DNA from: an uncultured Oscillospiraceae bacterium
GTDB taxonomy: Bacteria > Bacillota > Clostridia > Oscillospirales > Oscillospiraceae
DNA: 54,174 nt
NCBI GenBank assembly: GCA_934593275.1
Contig: CAKTQE010000008.1
Span: forward strand, 1 to 54,174
Direction of reading: 5' to 3'
In this document: one piece after another, positions 8,423 to 16,704 of the stretch
Numbering within the stretch: position 1 is the first letter of the stretch
Layout of the letters: each line of letters starts with the position of its first letter
Program-made: the position numbers and the translations under genes
The notes under the pieces: generated by a model
What the model was told of the DNA's origin: nothing
The model's database searches: none
The model's input: the letters and a program-made list of their open reading frames with translations, nothing else

Positions 8423-8548
8423 TATTTCCGCAGATATTAGCGACTCATGTATGAAAATTGAGAGGGATTTTTCTTTTCTTTTTCCATATGTGATATAGAA
8501 TACAGCTGATTAAACAAAAACCATATGGATTTTTTGTCAATCATTGCT
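8423..8548 (+). promoter_or_regulatory. CRISPR leader
   Basis: This AT-rich stretch lies between cas2 and the first intact repeat, on the side opposite the degenerate last repeat, so it is the leader from which the array is transcribed. It holds pyrimidine-rich blocks, CCATATG motifs in both directions and a TATAGAAT box near 8493. The exact promoter is not assigned. Confidence 0.6.
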
Positions 8549-9438
8549 GTCGCCCCTCTCGCAGGGGCGAGAATTGAAATTTTTACCTGCCCCAAGTGGC
8601 TGGGGGCGGATGCGTCGCCCCTCTCGCAGGGGCGAGAATTGAAATAAAGTGTTATTCAGGCGGTTTACCAGGAATTTGGTCGCCCCTCTCGCAGGGGCGA
8701 GAATTGAAATGCGCAGGCCTAAAAACCCAGGAGCGCAAGAAAAGTCGCCCCTCTCGCAGGGGCGAGAATTGAAATCTGAACGACACGGGAGAATATGCCA
8801 ACATTGACAGGTCGCCCCTCTCGCAGGGGCGAGAATTGAAATGCCTTTAACTTGCTTTTGGAAAAAGGGCTTTTCTTGTCGCCCCTCTCGCAGGGGCGAG
8901 AATTGAAATATGGACGCTACTGCGTCCTCCAACTTTTTGATTGGTCGCCCCTCTCGCAGGGGCGAGAATTGAAATACTGACCCGACCACCGCCGGAATGA
9001 AGGACAGCAGGTCGCCCCTCTCGCAGGGGCGAGAATTGAAATAACCACGCCCAGCACGTTTCGCAGCTCTCGCTTGGTCGCCCCTCTCGCAGGGGCGAGA
9101 ATTGAAATATTGGACATTGCAGAGCGGAAGCCGCAAAGAAACTGTCGCCCCTCTCGCAGGGGCGAGAATTGAAATGTTTTAGGGGAACCGGAAATGAGCG
9201 TATTGGAGGTCGCCCCTCTCGCAGGGGCGAGAATTGAAATAAAATCGTAAAACTCCCATATGCCGTCTTGCGAAAGTCGCCCCTCTCGCAGGGGCGAGAA
9301 TTGAAATTGGGCTGCGGCAAACGGTAGCGGCCACTGGCGTTGTCGCCCCTCTCGCAGGGGCGAGAATTGAAATGTGTCGATAAAGTCGTTACTGGCGTTT
9401 CCTGCCGTCGCCCCTCTCGCAGGGGCGGGAATTGAAAA
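8549..9438 (+). CRISPR. Type I-C CRISPR array, 14 repeats and 13 spacers
   Basis: The 32-base repeat starts GTCGCCCCTCTCGCAGGGGC and ends GAGAATTGAAAT; GCCCC and GGGGC form the stem. Repeats start at 8549, 8614, 8679, 8744, 8811, 8878, 8944, 9011, 9077, 9144, 9209, 9276, 9342 and 9407. Spacers are 33-35 bases. Thirteen repeats are identical. The last differs (A to G in the tail, final T to A), marking the old end, distal to cas2. No spacer was seen to match elsewhere in the window. Open frames on the minus strand here are only the repeat translated. Confidence 0.98.
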
Positions 9439-9440
9439 AA

Positions 9441-9475
9441 CTGGGTCCCGCAATTCTGCGAGACCCAGCTTTTTT
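9441..9475 (+). terminator. Terminator of the CRISPR array transcript
   Basis: CTGGGTC and GACCCAG form the outer stem, with CGCA/TGCG inside, followed by CTTTTTTT. It starts three bases after the last repeat and so ends the pre-crRNA. Confidence 0.85.
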
Positions 9476-9694
9476 TCTTCGTGACATTGGACTTATCGAC
9501 TGTCCCCAACATTTATAGAATCTATTGAACCCTACGCCTGTGGCAAAACGATTTTCTGCACCTGATAATTCCCCATCAATCGTCAAACCCGCAAAACTGA
9601 TTTCCTGCCCGAACTGCCGCTTGCCGCAGTTGCCGGGGAGGATTACCAGACGCAGGACGGGCAAAAAAGAAGCATTGACCTTGCCGGGCTTGTC
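9476..9694. other. Gene-free stretch between the CRISPR terminator and the next gene
   Basis: No gene is recognised here. Short plus-strand frames (for example one ending at a TGATAA near 9533) could be relics of a lost gene. Its end carries a 17-base sequence (ACCTTGCCGGGCTTGTC, 9678-9694) identical to 95-111 on the other side of the CRISPR locus. Confidence 0.35.
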
Positions 9695-10882
9695 TTAAAA
9701 CAGGCTGGACTGCCCGTTAATGGGTTTGTGTTTTTCTTGTTCCATCAGTTCTTTTAATTCTGCATTGCTATATCCCCGATTGGAATACTTGAGTGTATTG
9801 TTGTTCAAATCCAGAAACAGCTGTCCAAATTCTCCATTATTCCACTTTTTGCTGTCTGTTATTTGGAGTTCGTCATAATACTCCAGGACGTTTTTCAGGG
9901 GGCAATCCTGGGCAATCAGCCGCTGCAATTGTGCGCAGTAGTCCTCTGCGTCATCCTGCGACAAATTGGCTGCTTCACGCAGGTATTTTATTGTTGCGTT
10001 TTTCTGCGGTGAGTATGGGAAATATGTTTCATCCGCATACCAAAGGAATTCCGCTTTCGGGAGCCGCTTCAACGGCTTTCCTTTTTGCTGACGGGCCAAT
10101 CTCCGGATGCTCTGCTCCGGGTCTTCGTACAGTAGGTCCAGGTTTACCACCTGACAGCAATGCGCCACGTGCTTTTCGTCAAACTTCACATCCGGCACGT
10201 CCACAATTTCAAAGTTGTCGCTCTCCAAGGTATCCGCATGGATCGCCATCAACACCAGCATAAACTGCGATTCCTCCATGGGTGGATTCTGACTGTTGTA
10301 AAGCTGGAGCAATTCTTCAATGACGAGCAGACCGTATAAGGATGCCGCCGCGTTCAAATACATTCGAATTTCATCCACCCGCTCCCGCTTCACCGGGAGA
10401 CTTTTGTACAGTGCCTCCCGTTTTTCATCGGAAAGAGGCGTCCACACCTCGCCGTAGCCCTCATCGTCTTCATCGTCCTCCTCATCCTCCCAGTCCGGGT
10501 ACTGCTCCGGTGCCTCTCCCACAGAGCGGATCACCCCTGGAATATCCGTTTTCTCCTCCAATATCCGCAGCACTTTGCACTGAAACCGCCACTCGTCTCC
10601 AAAATCGAAGAGGAATTTGAATTTGTCCCCTTTTTCCAGCTGCAACTGCCGGAGCGTGACCCCACTTGAAAGCCGATTTTCCCCGTCCATATTATGAGAA
10701 TAATAGGCTAACACGCTGCTCCAATACCGGTCATCCATAAAGAACGCATGGGCATGACCATCGTCAAAATCAAAGGCATTTAAAATCACTTCATGGAGCC
10801 TGTCAAGCGTTTCCTTTTCTCCAATGCGAATATGCCGATAGCACCCTGTCCCCAGGGAGACACTGATCACATAGCTTTTCAT
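9695..10882 (-). CDS. Plasmid pRiA4b ORF-3-like family protein
   Basis: The N-terminal half (about 1-150) matches the pRiA4b ORF-3 fold: an opening beta strand, CYRHIRI, DDGHAHAFFMDDRYW, LRQLQLEKGDKFKFLFDFGDEWRFQCKV. An acidic run (about 150-163) and a helical region follow. Members are widespread and often lie near defence or mobile genes, but their biochemical role is not established. The 395-residue protein is encoded alone, convergent with the CRISPR array. The ribosome site is weak (GGGG before the ATG). It ends in a short C-terminal LINGQSSLF-like tail. Confidence 0.75.
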   Translation of the reverse strand: MKSYVISVSLGTGCYRHIRIGEKETLDRLHEVILNAFDFDDGHAHAFFMDDRYWSSVLAYYSHNMDGENRLSSGVTLRQLQLEKGDKFKFLFDFGDEWRFQCKVLRILEEKTDIPGVIRSVGEAPEQYPDWEDEEDDEDDEGYGEVWTPLSDEKREALYKSLPVKRERVDEIRMYLNAAASLYGLLVIEELLQLYNSQNPPMEESQFMLVLMAIHADTLESDNFEIVDVPDVKFDEKHVAHCCQVVNLDLLYEDPEQSIRRLARQQKGKPLKRLPKAEFLWYADETYFPYSPQKNATIKYLREAANLSQDDAEDYCAQLQRLIAQDCPLKNVLEYYDELQITDSKKWNNGEFGQLFLDLNNNTLKYSNRGYSNAELKELMEQEKHKPINGQSSLF

Positions 10883-11044
10883 AAGGGAACCCCTTTCTTT
10901 TTTGTTTCATATTATCATGGTTTTGTTGGGGATGCAAGAAAGATTCTGGCTGGAGGTTGTATTCGGTACGTGGCGGGCGGCAATGTGCCGCCCGCCACGG
11001 TTCGGTATACGCTGTCTTGGTGCATGGGGCCGTGTTTTCTGAGC
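10883..11044. repeat. Intergenic region with palindromic repeat (REP-like)
   Basis: A nearly perfect 29-base palindrome at 10970-10998 (arms GTGGCGGGCGGC and GCCGCCCGCCAC) belongs to the same family as copies at 46413-46440, 53579-53600, 53655-53682 and 53769-53796. It could also act as a terminator for the minus-strand gene that ends at 11045. Confidence 0.7.
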
Positions 11045-11980
11045 TTAGTTCCAGCCGGGGCGTTGGTGGCGGTCGCCCAGGGTTTCCAGTTCTTCTTCGG
11101 CACCGGGGCCTACGCAGCCTACCAGCATGTAGCGTTTTTTAAAGGGGTCATAGACATAGTGGTGCATCAGGTGGAAATTGTTGATCATGCCGGTACTGGC
11201 CACGTGGATGCGGGGGCCGGTGCAGCGGTGGACGGTATCACCGATGGACACATGGTCGTCATCCACATAGGTCACGGGCAAATCCTGGGCAATCAGATCC
11301 TGCACCTGCTTTTCCAGGGCATACAAGTCGATTTCCGGACGCACATCGTCAAAATAAATCACAAAGCCGTGGCGCACATCGTCATGGCCGCAGCGGGCCA
11401 TTTCTGCCTTGGGCAGACACATTTCCACCAGGTCCTCGGCGGTGTGGGCCATGAGTCGGAAAGGCAGACTTTTATAGACCTCTGTTTTGAGTTCCTCCGG
11501 TTCCGGGCCAAAAATATTGGGCCGGGAGATGAGGATGGTCTCTCCCACGCCGATGAGCAAGTTGGCATTGGCCCCCAGCAGGGGATAAATCAAGTCAAAA
11601 TGCTCTACCACCACCCGTTTGTTGTTATTCAGGGCTTCCCGGATGGCATCGGCCAGGTCCGGCATCTGGGTAAAGCCGTTTTCAAAACGGATGTCCAGGT
11701 GATAGGTATGGGGGGAGAAAAAGGCGAAGCCCCGGTTCTGGTTCAGAATGGGCAGGGGGCGCACATTGACGCCGTTGTCGTCATTGGTCAGCTCCAACCC
11801 GGGAAACATGCCCCGGATCAAGGCACTCTTGCCGGAACCGGCATCTCCGATCAGGCCAATGAGCCGGTCAGTGGGGCTTAAATACTGCTGGGCGATCTTC
11901 TGCCCCAGGATATACATACGGTTGTGGCCACGGGGGGCAAAGTAAGTGGTCAGGATGTGATTGGTGTTGCAGGTTTCCAT
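11045..11980 (-). CDS. P-loop NTPase with a C-terminal tRNA-SAD-like segment, function unknown
   Basis: The 311-residue protein has a Walker A motif (GDAGSGKS, residues 45-52) after LIGLI, and a hydrophobic strand KRVVVEHFDLIYP that may carry the Walker B acidic residue. Near the end, H251, C253 and H259 lie in HRCTGPRIHVASTG, which resembles the metal-binding CGGTHVxxTG segment of the alanyl/threonyl-tRNA synthetase second additional domain. I recall similar clostridial proteins named for that domain, but no function is known to me. GGAGG precedes the ATG at 11980. It is on the same strand as citC and 188 bases downstream, with a 161-bp MITE between them, so it was probably part of the citC operon. 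A role in lyase maturation is a guess. Confidence 0.6.
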   Translation of the reverse strand: METCNTNHILTTYFAPRGHNRMYILGQKIAQQYLSPTDRLIGLIGDAGSGKSALIRGMFPGLELTNDDNGVNVRPLPILNQNRGFAFFSPHTYHLDIRFENGFTQMPDLADAIREALNNNKRVVVEHFDLIYPLLGANANLLIGVGETILISRPNIFGPEPEELKTEVYKSLPFRLMAHTAEDLVEMCLPKAEMARCGHDDVRHGFVIYFDDVRPEIDLYALEKQVQDLIAQDLPVTYVDDDHVSIGDTVHRCTGPRIHVASTGMINNFHLMHHYVYDPFKKRYMLVGCVGPGAEEELETLGDRHQRPGWN

Positions 11981-12017
11981 AGGGTTGCCTCCTTTATTTC
12001 AATGCGTGTTTTATTAT

Positions 12018-12178
12018 GGAAACTCTGAATAAATCGTCTGCGGCTGAGCGGCGAATCTTTTGCCCCCAAGCTGCGGTTTGAAAAATGGGAAATACATACA
12101 GTATTACCTCATTTTCCAAACCTTGCCTGGAACCAAAATCTTTCGCCGTCAGCTCTTGCCGATTTATTCAGAGCTTCC
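12018..12178. mobile_element. 161-bp MITE-like element, copy 1
   Basis: Terminal inverted repeats of 19 bases (GGAAACTCTGAATAAATCG at one end, GGAAGCTCTGAATAAATCG read from the other) enclose an imperfect palindrome. A second copy of the same length lies reversed at 30345-30505; ends and flanking arms are almost identical, while the central roughly 50 bases differ. It carries no gene. Its right end lies inside the citC reading frame and supplies the last codons and stop. Confidence 0.8.
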
Positions 12179-13139
12179 TTATATAATTGTAGGTACTCTC
12201 CGGTACCAGGTTCCGGATGTCCTCCCCTGCCATGAGACGCGCCCGGACCGCGCTGGCACTGATGGGGGTATCCCCCAGGCAGCGTCGGGGAATAATGTGG
12301 GTCTGCACCCCAGCCTCCGGCAGCATCCGGCACAGGGCCTCGTTGTAGCTTCTTGTCATGGGCGACAGGGGTTCCTCCCCCAGAAAGCGGTGGCCGATGG
12401 AGAAATGGGGTACAAAATACCGGGTAAACACCGCAATGTCCAGGGCGCAGTGGACGCTCTGGGCCTGGTCCCGGTTTTTCAGAAAATAGGTGGGAAAGGT
12501 TGCGGAGGAAATCAGATAAGGCCCTGTAGGCAGCACCGTCACGCTTTTTAGATGGGCCGTCCCCGCCCGGACCATGGCAAGGCGGTCCTGATGGCTGAAA
12601 TGCCCCTGGTCCTCCGATAGGACAAAGACATACAGATGGTCGCATTGCCCCGCGGCAGTTTCCACAAGATACTGGTGGCCCAGAGTAAAGGGGTCGCAGT
12701 TCATAACGGTAGCACCGATTTCCCCCTGGACCGCCGCCACGGGAAGCGTCTCCAGAAAGGAGCGGATGCCGTCACGGACATTTTCCATCAGCAGCACATC
12801 CTTGGTTTTTACCACCGGATAGAAGAACAGGCCCCGGAACAGATGTTCATTTCCGGGCTTTGTATAGAGGAACAGATGCCGGTATCCCGCCCGGAACGCG
12901 TTTTCCCGCAGGGCGGTCACCAGGGTCGCCGTCAGGTCCTCGCCCTGGTGCATGGGGTCTACCGCAATGCACTTGAGCAGATTCCCCTTTCGGGAGCCGG
13001 CAGCCAGCAGCTCCCCCTCTTCTAAAAGCAGCACCGTCCATTCGCTGTCCTCATCCGCCGCCAAATTGGTTCTGGACATTAAAGACTGCCATAAAGCCCG
13101 GTTTTTTCCCTGCAAACGGTCTACAATACAGATCTCCAT
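12168..13139 (-). CDS. citC: [Citrate/citramalate (pro-3S)-lyase] ligase
   Basis: CitC acetylates the thiol of the CitD prosthetic group with ATP and acetate, switching the lyase on. The 323-residue protein has an N-terminal GNAT-like region (KCIAVDPMHQGEDLTATLV) and a C-terminal nucleotidyltransferase domain with MNCDPFTLGHQYL (TxGH) and PISASAVRARL (ISxSxVR). The ATG at 13139 has a GGAAAGG site 12 bases away; a TTG seven codons earlier is possible but lacks one. It is divergent from citDEF. The last codons (AAG CTC TGA) lie in the end repeat of a MITE, so the native C-terminus may be slightly changed. Because glutamate mutase genes are in the window, the substrate is probably citramalate lyase. 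Confidence 0.88.
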   Translation of the reverse strand: MEICIVDRLQGKNRALWQSLMSRTNLAADEDSEWTVLLLEEGELLAAGSRKGNLLKCIAVDPMHQGEDLTATLVTALRENAFRAGYRHLFLYTKPGNEHLFRGLFFYPVVKTKDVLLMENVRDGIRSFLETLPVAAVQGEIGATVMNCDPFTLGHQYLVETAAGQCDHLYVFVLSEDQGHFSHQDRLAMVRAGTAHLKSVTVLPTGPYLISSATFPTYFLKNRDQAQSVHCALDIAVFTRYFVPHFSIGHRFLGEEPLSPMTRSYNEALCRMLPEAGVQTHIIPRRCLGDTPISASAVRARLMAGEDIRNLVPESTYNYIRKL

Positions 13140-13175
13140 AGAAAAAGATTGCCTTTCCAACTGATGTTTGGTTCA

Positions 13176-13204
13176 ATTATACAATATTTCTATTCCACAT
13201 GCAA
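13176..13204 (-). promoter_or_regulatory. Candidate citC promoter
   Basis: On the minus strand TTGCAT (13204-13199) and TATAAT (13181-13176) are 17 bases apart. The -10 box lies in ATTATACAATA (13176-13186), an 11-mer that recurs at 13242-13252 in front of citDEF, so one regulator could act on both sides. Confidence 0.6.
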
Positions 13205-13237
13205 ATATTTTTTCAAAAATGATTGCATTCTCGTCAA

Positions 13238-13272
13238 TTGTATTATACAATAGAGGCATATTGTGATAGAAT
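13238..13272 (+). promoter_or_regulatory. citDEF promoter with palindromic operator
   Basis: TTGTATTATACAA (13238-13250) is a 13-base palindrome. It overlaps a weak -35 (TATACA, 13244-13249), 17 bases before TAGAAT (13267-13272). The 11-mer ATTATACAATA at 13242-13252 is repeated at 13176-13186. A GntR-type regulator is encoded at the end of this operon and is the natural candidate to bind here. Confidence 0.5.
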
Positions 13273-13294
13273 CTTTAACAGAGGAGGCAATCAA

Positions 13295-13567
13295 ATGGCA
13301 AACATTCTCAAAGCCGCATCTGCCGGTACCATGGAGTCCAGCGATGCGTACGTGGAAATCGAACCCGGTGACAACGGGCTTCAGATCCACGTGGAATCTG
13401 TCGTAGAGCGACAGTTCGGAGCGGCAATTGAAGTCGCCGTGCAGGACGTGCTGCGGGAGCAGCAGGTGGAACAGGCCATCGTGCGGGTGGCAGACCGGGG
13501 CGCGCTGGACTGTGTTCTGCGGGCGCGGGTCGAAACCGCGATTCTTCGGGCTAAGGAGGCGGAATAA
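13295..13567 (+). CDS. citD: Citrate/citramalate lyase acyl carrier subunit (gamma)
   Basis: CitD carries the phosphoribosyl-dephospho-CoA arm that shuttles the acetyl group between the two catalytic subunits. The 90-residue protein shows the attachment motif SAGTMESSD near residue 14, and the basic, Arg-rich C-terminal segment typical of CitD. The ATG at 13295 follows GAGGAGG (13281-13287). A longer reading frame from 13223 is open, but it lacks a ribosome site. It shares one base with citE (TAATG). Confidence 0.93.
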   Translation: MANILKAASAGTMESSDAYVEIEPGDNGLQIHVESVVERQFGAAIEVAVQDVLREQQVEQAIVRVADRGALDCVLRARVETAILRAKEAE

Positions 13568-14442
13568 TGCGCAGAAGTATGCTTTTTTTACCGGGCAACA
13601 ACCCCAACATGCTGATCAACAGCGGCAGTCTGGGGGCAGACGCGGTGATTTTCGACTTGGAGGACGCCGTTAGCCCTGACCAGAAGGATGCCGCCCGCAT
13701 TCTGGTGCGGAACACCCTGAAATACATGGATTTAAAGAGCTGTGAGCGGATCGTCCGTATCAACTCCATTGATACCCCTTACTGGAAAAAGGACATCGAC
13801 ACCGTGGCCCCCTTTGCCCCGGAACTGATTCTGCTGCCCAAAACCGGCACCGCAGAAGATGTACGCACCGCCTGTGCCTACATCACCCAGGTGGAGCAGC
13901 GGCTGGGTCTCAAAGAAAACACCATCGGGCTGATGCCCCTGATTGAAACGGCACTGGGCGTGGAAAATGCCTTTGCCATCGCTTCCGCTGACCCCCGGGT
14001 CCAGGCCCTGTTCCTGGGCGCGGAGGACCTGACCGCGGATTTACAGTGCAAGCGCACCAAAGAGGGCCAGGAAATCGCCTATGCCCGCAGCCGTCTGGTG
14101 ACCGCCGCCCGGGCCGCCGGTGTGGACGTTTATGACACCCCCTTTACCGATGTCAACGACGACGAGGGCATTGAGGTGGATACCGCCTACGCCAAGGCCC
14201 TGGGCTTCACCGGCAAATCCTCCATCTCCCCCCGGCATGTGGAGGTCATCAACCGGGTATTCAGCCCCACGTTTGCCGAAATCGAATACGCACACGAAGT
14301 GATGGAAGTCATCGCCCAGGCCAAGGCCCAGGGCAAGGGTGCCATTGCCCTCCACGGCAAAATGGTAGACGCGCCCATTGTCGCCCGGGCGAAGCGGACC
14401 TTGCAGATGGCTGCCGCCCTTGGATTGGAGGCTGCTCAATGA
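13567..14442 (+). CDS. citE: Citrate/citramalate lyase beta subunit (acyl-CoA-type lyase)
   Basis: CitE cleaves the acyl-carrier-bound hydroxy acid to acetyl-carrier plus the keto acid: oxaloacetate from citrate, pyruvate from citramalate. The 291-residue chain has the HpcH/HpaI TIM-barrel signature LFLPGNNPNML, DLEDAVSPDQKDAAR, LIETALGVENAF and GAEDLTADL. It is coupled to citD at its start and to citF at its end (ATGA). Sequence inspection cannot tell the citrate form from the citramalate form; the neighbouring hydratase and distant glutamate mutase favour citramalate. Confidence 0.92.
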   Translation: MRRSMLFLPGNNPNMLINSGSLGADAVIFDLEDAVSPDQKDAARILVRNTLKYMDLKSCERIVRINSIDTPYWKKDIDTVAPFAPELILLPKTGTAEDVRTACAYITQVEQRLGLKENTIGLMPLIETALGVENAFAIASADPRVQALFLGAEDLTADLQCKRTKEGQEIAYARSRLVTAARAAGVDVYDTPFTDVNDDEGIEVDTAYAKALGFTGKSSISPRHVEVINRVFSPTFAEIEYAHEVMEVIAQAKAQGKGAIALHGKMVDAPIVARAKRTLQMAAALGLEAAQ

Positions 14443-15845
14443 ACAAACTGGTCAAATCGATTCGGGAGGCCATTGAACTTTCCGGTCTGAAAGACGGCAT
14501 GACCGTTTCTTTCCATCATCATCTCCGCAACGGCGACTATGTGTTGAACATGGTGCTGGAGCAGATCGCGGAACTGGGCATCAAGGACATCAAGGTCAAC
14601 GCCAGCTCCCTGTTTGATATTCACACCCCCCTGCTGGGTCACATTGAAAACCACGTAGTCACCGGCCTTTCCGCCGACTATATTTCTGCCGGTGTAGGCA
14701 AGCCCATTTCCCAGGGCATTATGGAAAATCCTGTGGAATTCCGGACCCACGGTGGCCGCCCCTACGACATCGCCCGGGGCGCGACCCCCATTGACGTGGC
14801 CTTTATCGCCGCCCCCACCGCCGATCCCATGGGCAACTGCTCCGGCAAGTATGGCAAGTCTGCCTGCGGCAGCCTGGGCTATGCCTTTGCCGATGCCATG
14901 TTCGCCAAAAAGGTAGTCGTCATTACCGATAATCTGGTACCCTATCCCATGCTGGACTGGTCCATCCCTCAGGAATATGTGGACTATGTGGTACAGGTCG
15001 AGGCCATCGGCAACCCCCGGGGCATTGTCTCCGGCACCACCAAAATCACCCGGGACCCTGTAGGCCTGGTCATGGCTTCCTACGCCGCCAAGGTCATTGA
15101 GGCTTCCGGCCTTTTGAAGGACGGCTTCTGCTTCCAGACCGGTGCCGGTGGTGCCTCCCTGGCGGCGGCCAAGTTCCTGAAAGATATTATGCTGCGCAAG
15201 AAGATCCAGGGCGGCGTTGCTCTGGGCGGCATCACCAGCTATCTGGTTCAGATGCTCAATGAGGGCTGCTTCCAGTCTCTCATGGACGTGCAGTGCTTTG
15301 ACCTGGATGCGGTAGAGTCCATCCGCTCCAACCCCAGACATCAGGAAATGTCTGCCCTGCAATACGCTTCCCCCAGCAGCCGGGGGGCGGCGGTGGACAA
15401 TCTGGACGTGGTGATTCTGGGTGCCACCCAGATTGATACGGACTTCAACGTCAACGTCCACACCGACTCCAACGGCTACATCATGGGCGGCTCCGGCGGC
15501 CACAGTGATACCGCCGCCGGTTCCAAGCTGTGCATGATCATTGCCCCCATGTTCCGGGCCAGACTGCCCATTGTCACGGACCATGTGACCTGCGTCTCCA
15601 CCCCCGGCGAAACCGTAGACGTGCTGGTCACCCAGGGCGGCATTGCCGTCAATCCCCGGCAGGCGGAACTGAAGCAGCGTCTGATAGACGCCCATCTGCC
15701 TGTGATCGACATCCACGAGCTGAAAGAAAAGACCGAAACCATTACCGGCAAGCCCCGCCCCATCGTCACCGGCGACCGGGTGGTTGCCAAGGTCCTGGGC
15801 CGGGAGGGCAACCTGCAAGACGTGATCCGCAACATTCCTTACTAA
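14439..15845 (+). CDS. citF: Citrate/citramalate lyase alpha subunit (CoA-transferase type)
   Basis: CitF transfers the acyl carrier from acetate to the incoming hydroxy acid. The 468-residue protein is shorter than the roughly 510 residues of enterobacterial CitF. It shows the family features GGRPYDIARGATPIDVAFIAAPTADPMGN, CSGKYGKSACGSLGYA, and TDSNGYIMGGSGGHSDTAAGS. It overlaps citE by four bases and is followed by the hydratase genes after 18 bases, so lyase and hydratase are co-transcribed. Confidence 0.92.
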   Translation: MNKLVKSIREAIELSGLKDGMTVSFHHHLRNGDYVLNMVLEQIAELGIKDIKVNASSLFDIHTPLLGHIENHVVTGLSADYISAGVGKPISQGIMENPVEFRTHGGRPYDIARGATPIDVAFIAAPTADPMGNCSGKYGKSACGSLGYAFADAMFAKKVVVITDNLVPYPMLDWSIPQEYVDYVVQVEAIGNPRGIVSGTTKITRDPVGLVMASYAAKVIEASGLLKDGFCFQTGAGGASLAAAKFLKDIMLRKKIQGGVALGGITSYLVQMLNEGCFQSLMDVQCFDLDAVESIRSNPRHQEMSALQYASPSSRGAAVDNLDVVILGATQIDTDFNVNVHTDSNGYIMGGSGGHSDTAAGSKLCMIIAPMFRARLPIVTDHVTCVSTPGETVDVLVTQGGIAVNPRQAELKQRLIDAHLPVIDIHELKEKTETITGKPRPIVTGDRVVAKVLGREGNLQDVIRNIPY

Positions 15846-15863
15846 ATGACTGGAGAACAGACT

Positions 15864-16703
15864 ATGAGAGAAATTACTGCCTCGCGCATCACAGAAGTGA
15901 TCCGCAAACTGTGCATTGAAGCAAACTGTCATCTGCCCCAGGATGTAAAATCCCGGATCGAAGCCTGCGAAAACCGGGAAACCTGGGCCTTGGGCAAAGA
16001 AATTCTGGACCGCATTGTCGAAAACTATCAGATTGCGGACCGGGAGAACGTCCCCATCTGCCAGGATACCGGCGTTGCCTGTGTCTTCCTGGATATCGGC
16101 CAGGAAGTCCATATTGACGGCAATCTGGAAGAGGCCGTCAACGAGGGCGTTCGCCAGGGCTACGCCGAGGGCTACCTGCGCAAGAGCGTGGTTGCCGATC
16201 CCCTGGACCGGGTGAACACCAAGGACAACACCCCCGCCATGATCTACTACAACATCGTCCCCGGAGACAAGCTCACCGTCACCGTGGCCCCCAAGGGCTT
16301 TGGCAGCGAGAACATGAGTGCCATCAAGATGCTCCGTCCCTCTGACGGCTACGAGGGGGTCAAGCAGTTCATCCTGCAAACCGTGGAAGCAGCCGGGCCA
16401 AACCCCTGCCCCCCCATTGTGGTGGGTGTCGGCATCGGCGGCACCTTTGACAAGGCCGCTTTCCTGGCCAAAAAGGCCCTGATGCGTCCCCTGGATATCC
16501 GCAATGAAAAGCCCCTGTACGCCAAGTTGGAGGCAGAGCTTTTGGAGGAAATCAACGCCCTGGGCATTGGCCCTCAGGGCTTCGGCGGTGCCACCACCGC
16601 CCTGGCCGTAAACATTGAAACCTTCCCCACCCACATTGCGGGGCTGCCCGTGGCCGTAAACATCAACTGCCACGTAACCCGCCACAAAACGGAGGTGCTT
16701 TGA
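15864..16703 (+). CDS. Class I fumarase-type hydratase, alpha subunit; likely mesaconase
   Basis: This family adds water to a double bond with a [4Fe-4S] cluster; members are fumarase, L-tartrate dehydratase and mesaconase. The 279-residue subunit has three candidate cluster cysteines, in CQDTG, GPNPCPP and NCHVTRHK, and the segments GFGSENMSA and [10 protein letters not shown]. The ATG at 15864 has a TGGAG site eight bases away; an in-frame ATG 18 bases earlier lacks one. Next to the lyase and with the methylaspartate pathway in the window, hydration of mesaconate to citramalate is the best reading. Fumarase activity is a real alternative, since such enzymes often act on both. Confidence 0.82.
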   Translation: MREITASRITEVIRKLCIEANCHLPQDVKSRIEACENRETWALGKEILDRIVENYQIADRENVPICQDTGVACVFLDIGQEVHIDGNLEEAVNEGVRQGYAEGYLRKSVVADPLDRVNTKDNTPAMIYYNIVPGDKLTVTVAPKGFGSENMSAIKMLRPSDGYEGVKQFILQTVEAAGPNPCPPIVVGVGIGGTFDKAAFLAKKALMRPLDIRNEKPLYAKLEAELLEEINALGIGPQGFGGATTALAVNIETFPTHIAGLPVAVNINCHVTRHKTEVL

Positions 16704-16704
16704 G

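Noticed and set aside
8549..9438. Search for CRISPR spacers that match other parts of this window (self-targeting)
   Set aside because: None was seen by eye on either strand; only the degenerate leader guide at 2789 matches a window sequence.
8537..9664. Long minus-strand frames with repeated NSRPCERGD or ILAPARGAT segments
   Set aside because: They are the CRISPR repeat translated in three frames; the spacing equals the repeat-spacer unit and no ribosome sites are present.
10793..11881. 362-codon plus-strand frame opposite the P-loop gene
   Set aside because: Antisense shadow; the minus-strand gene has a Walker A motif and a good ribosome site.
13223..13294. Upstream extension of citD
   Set aside because: No ribosome site at the earlier start, and it would read through the promoter and operator; the ATG at 13295 has GAGGAGG.
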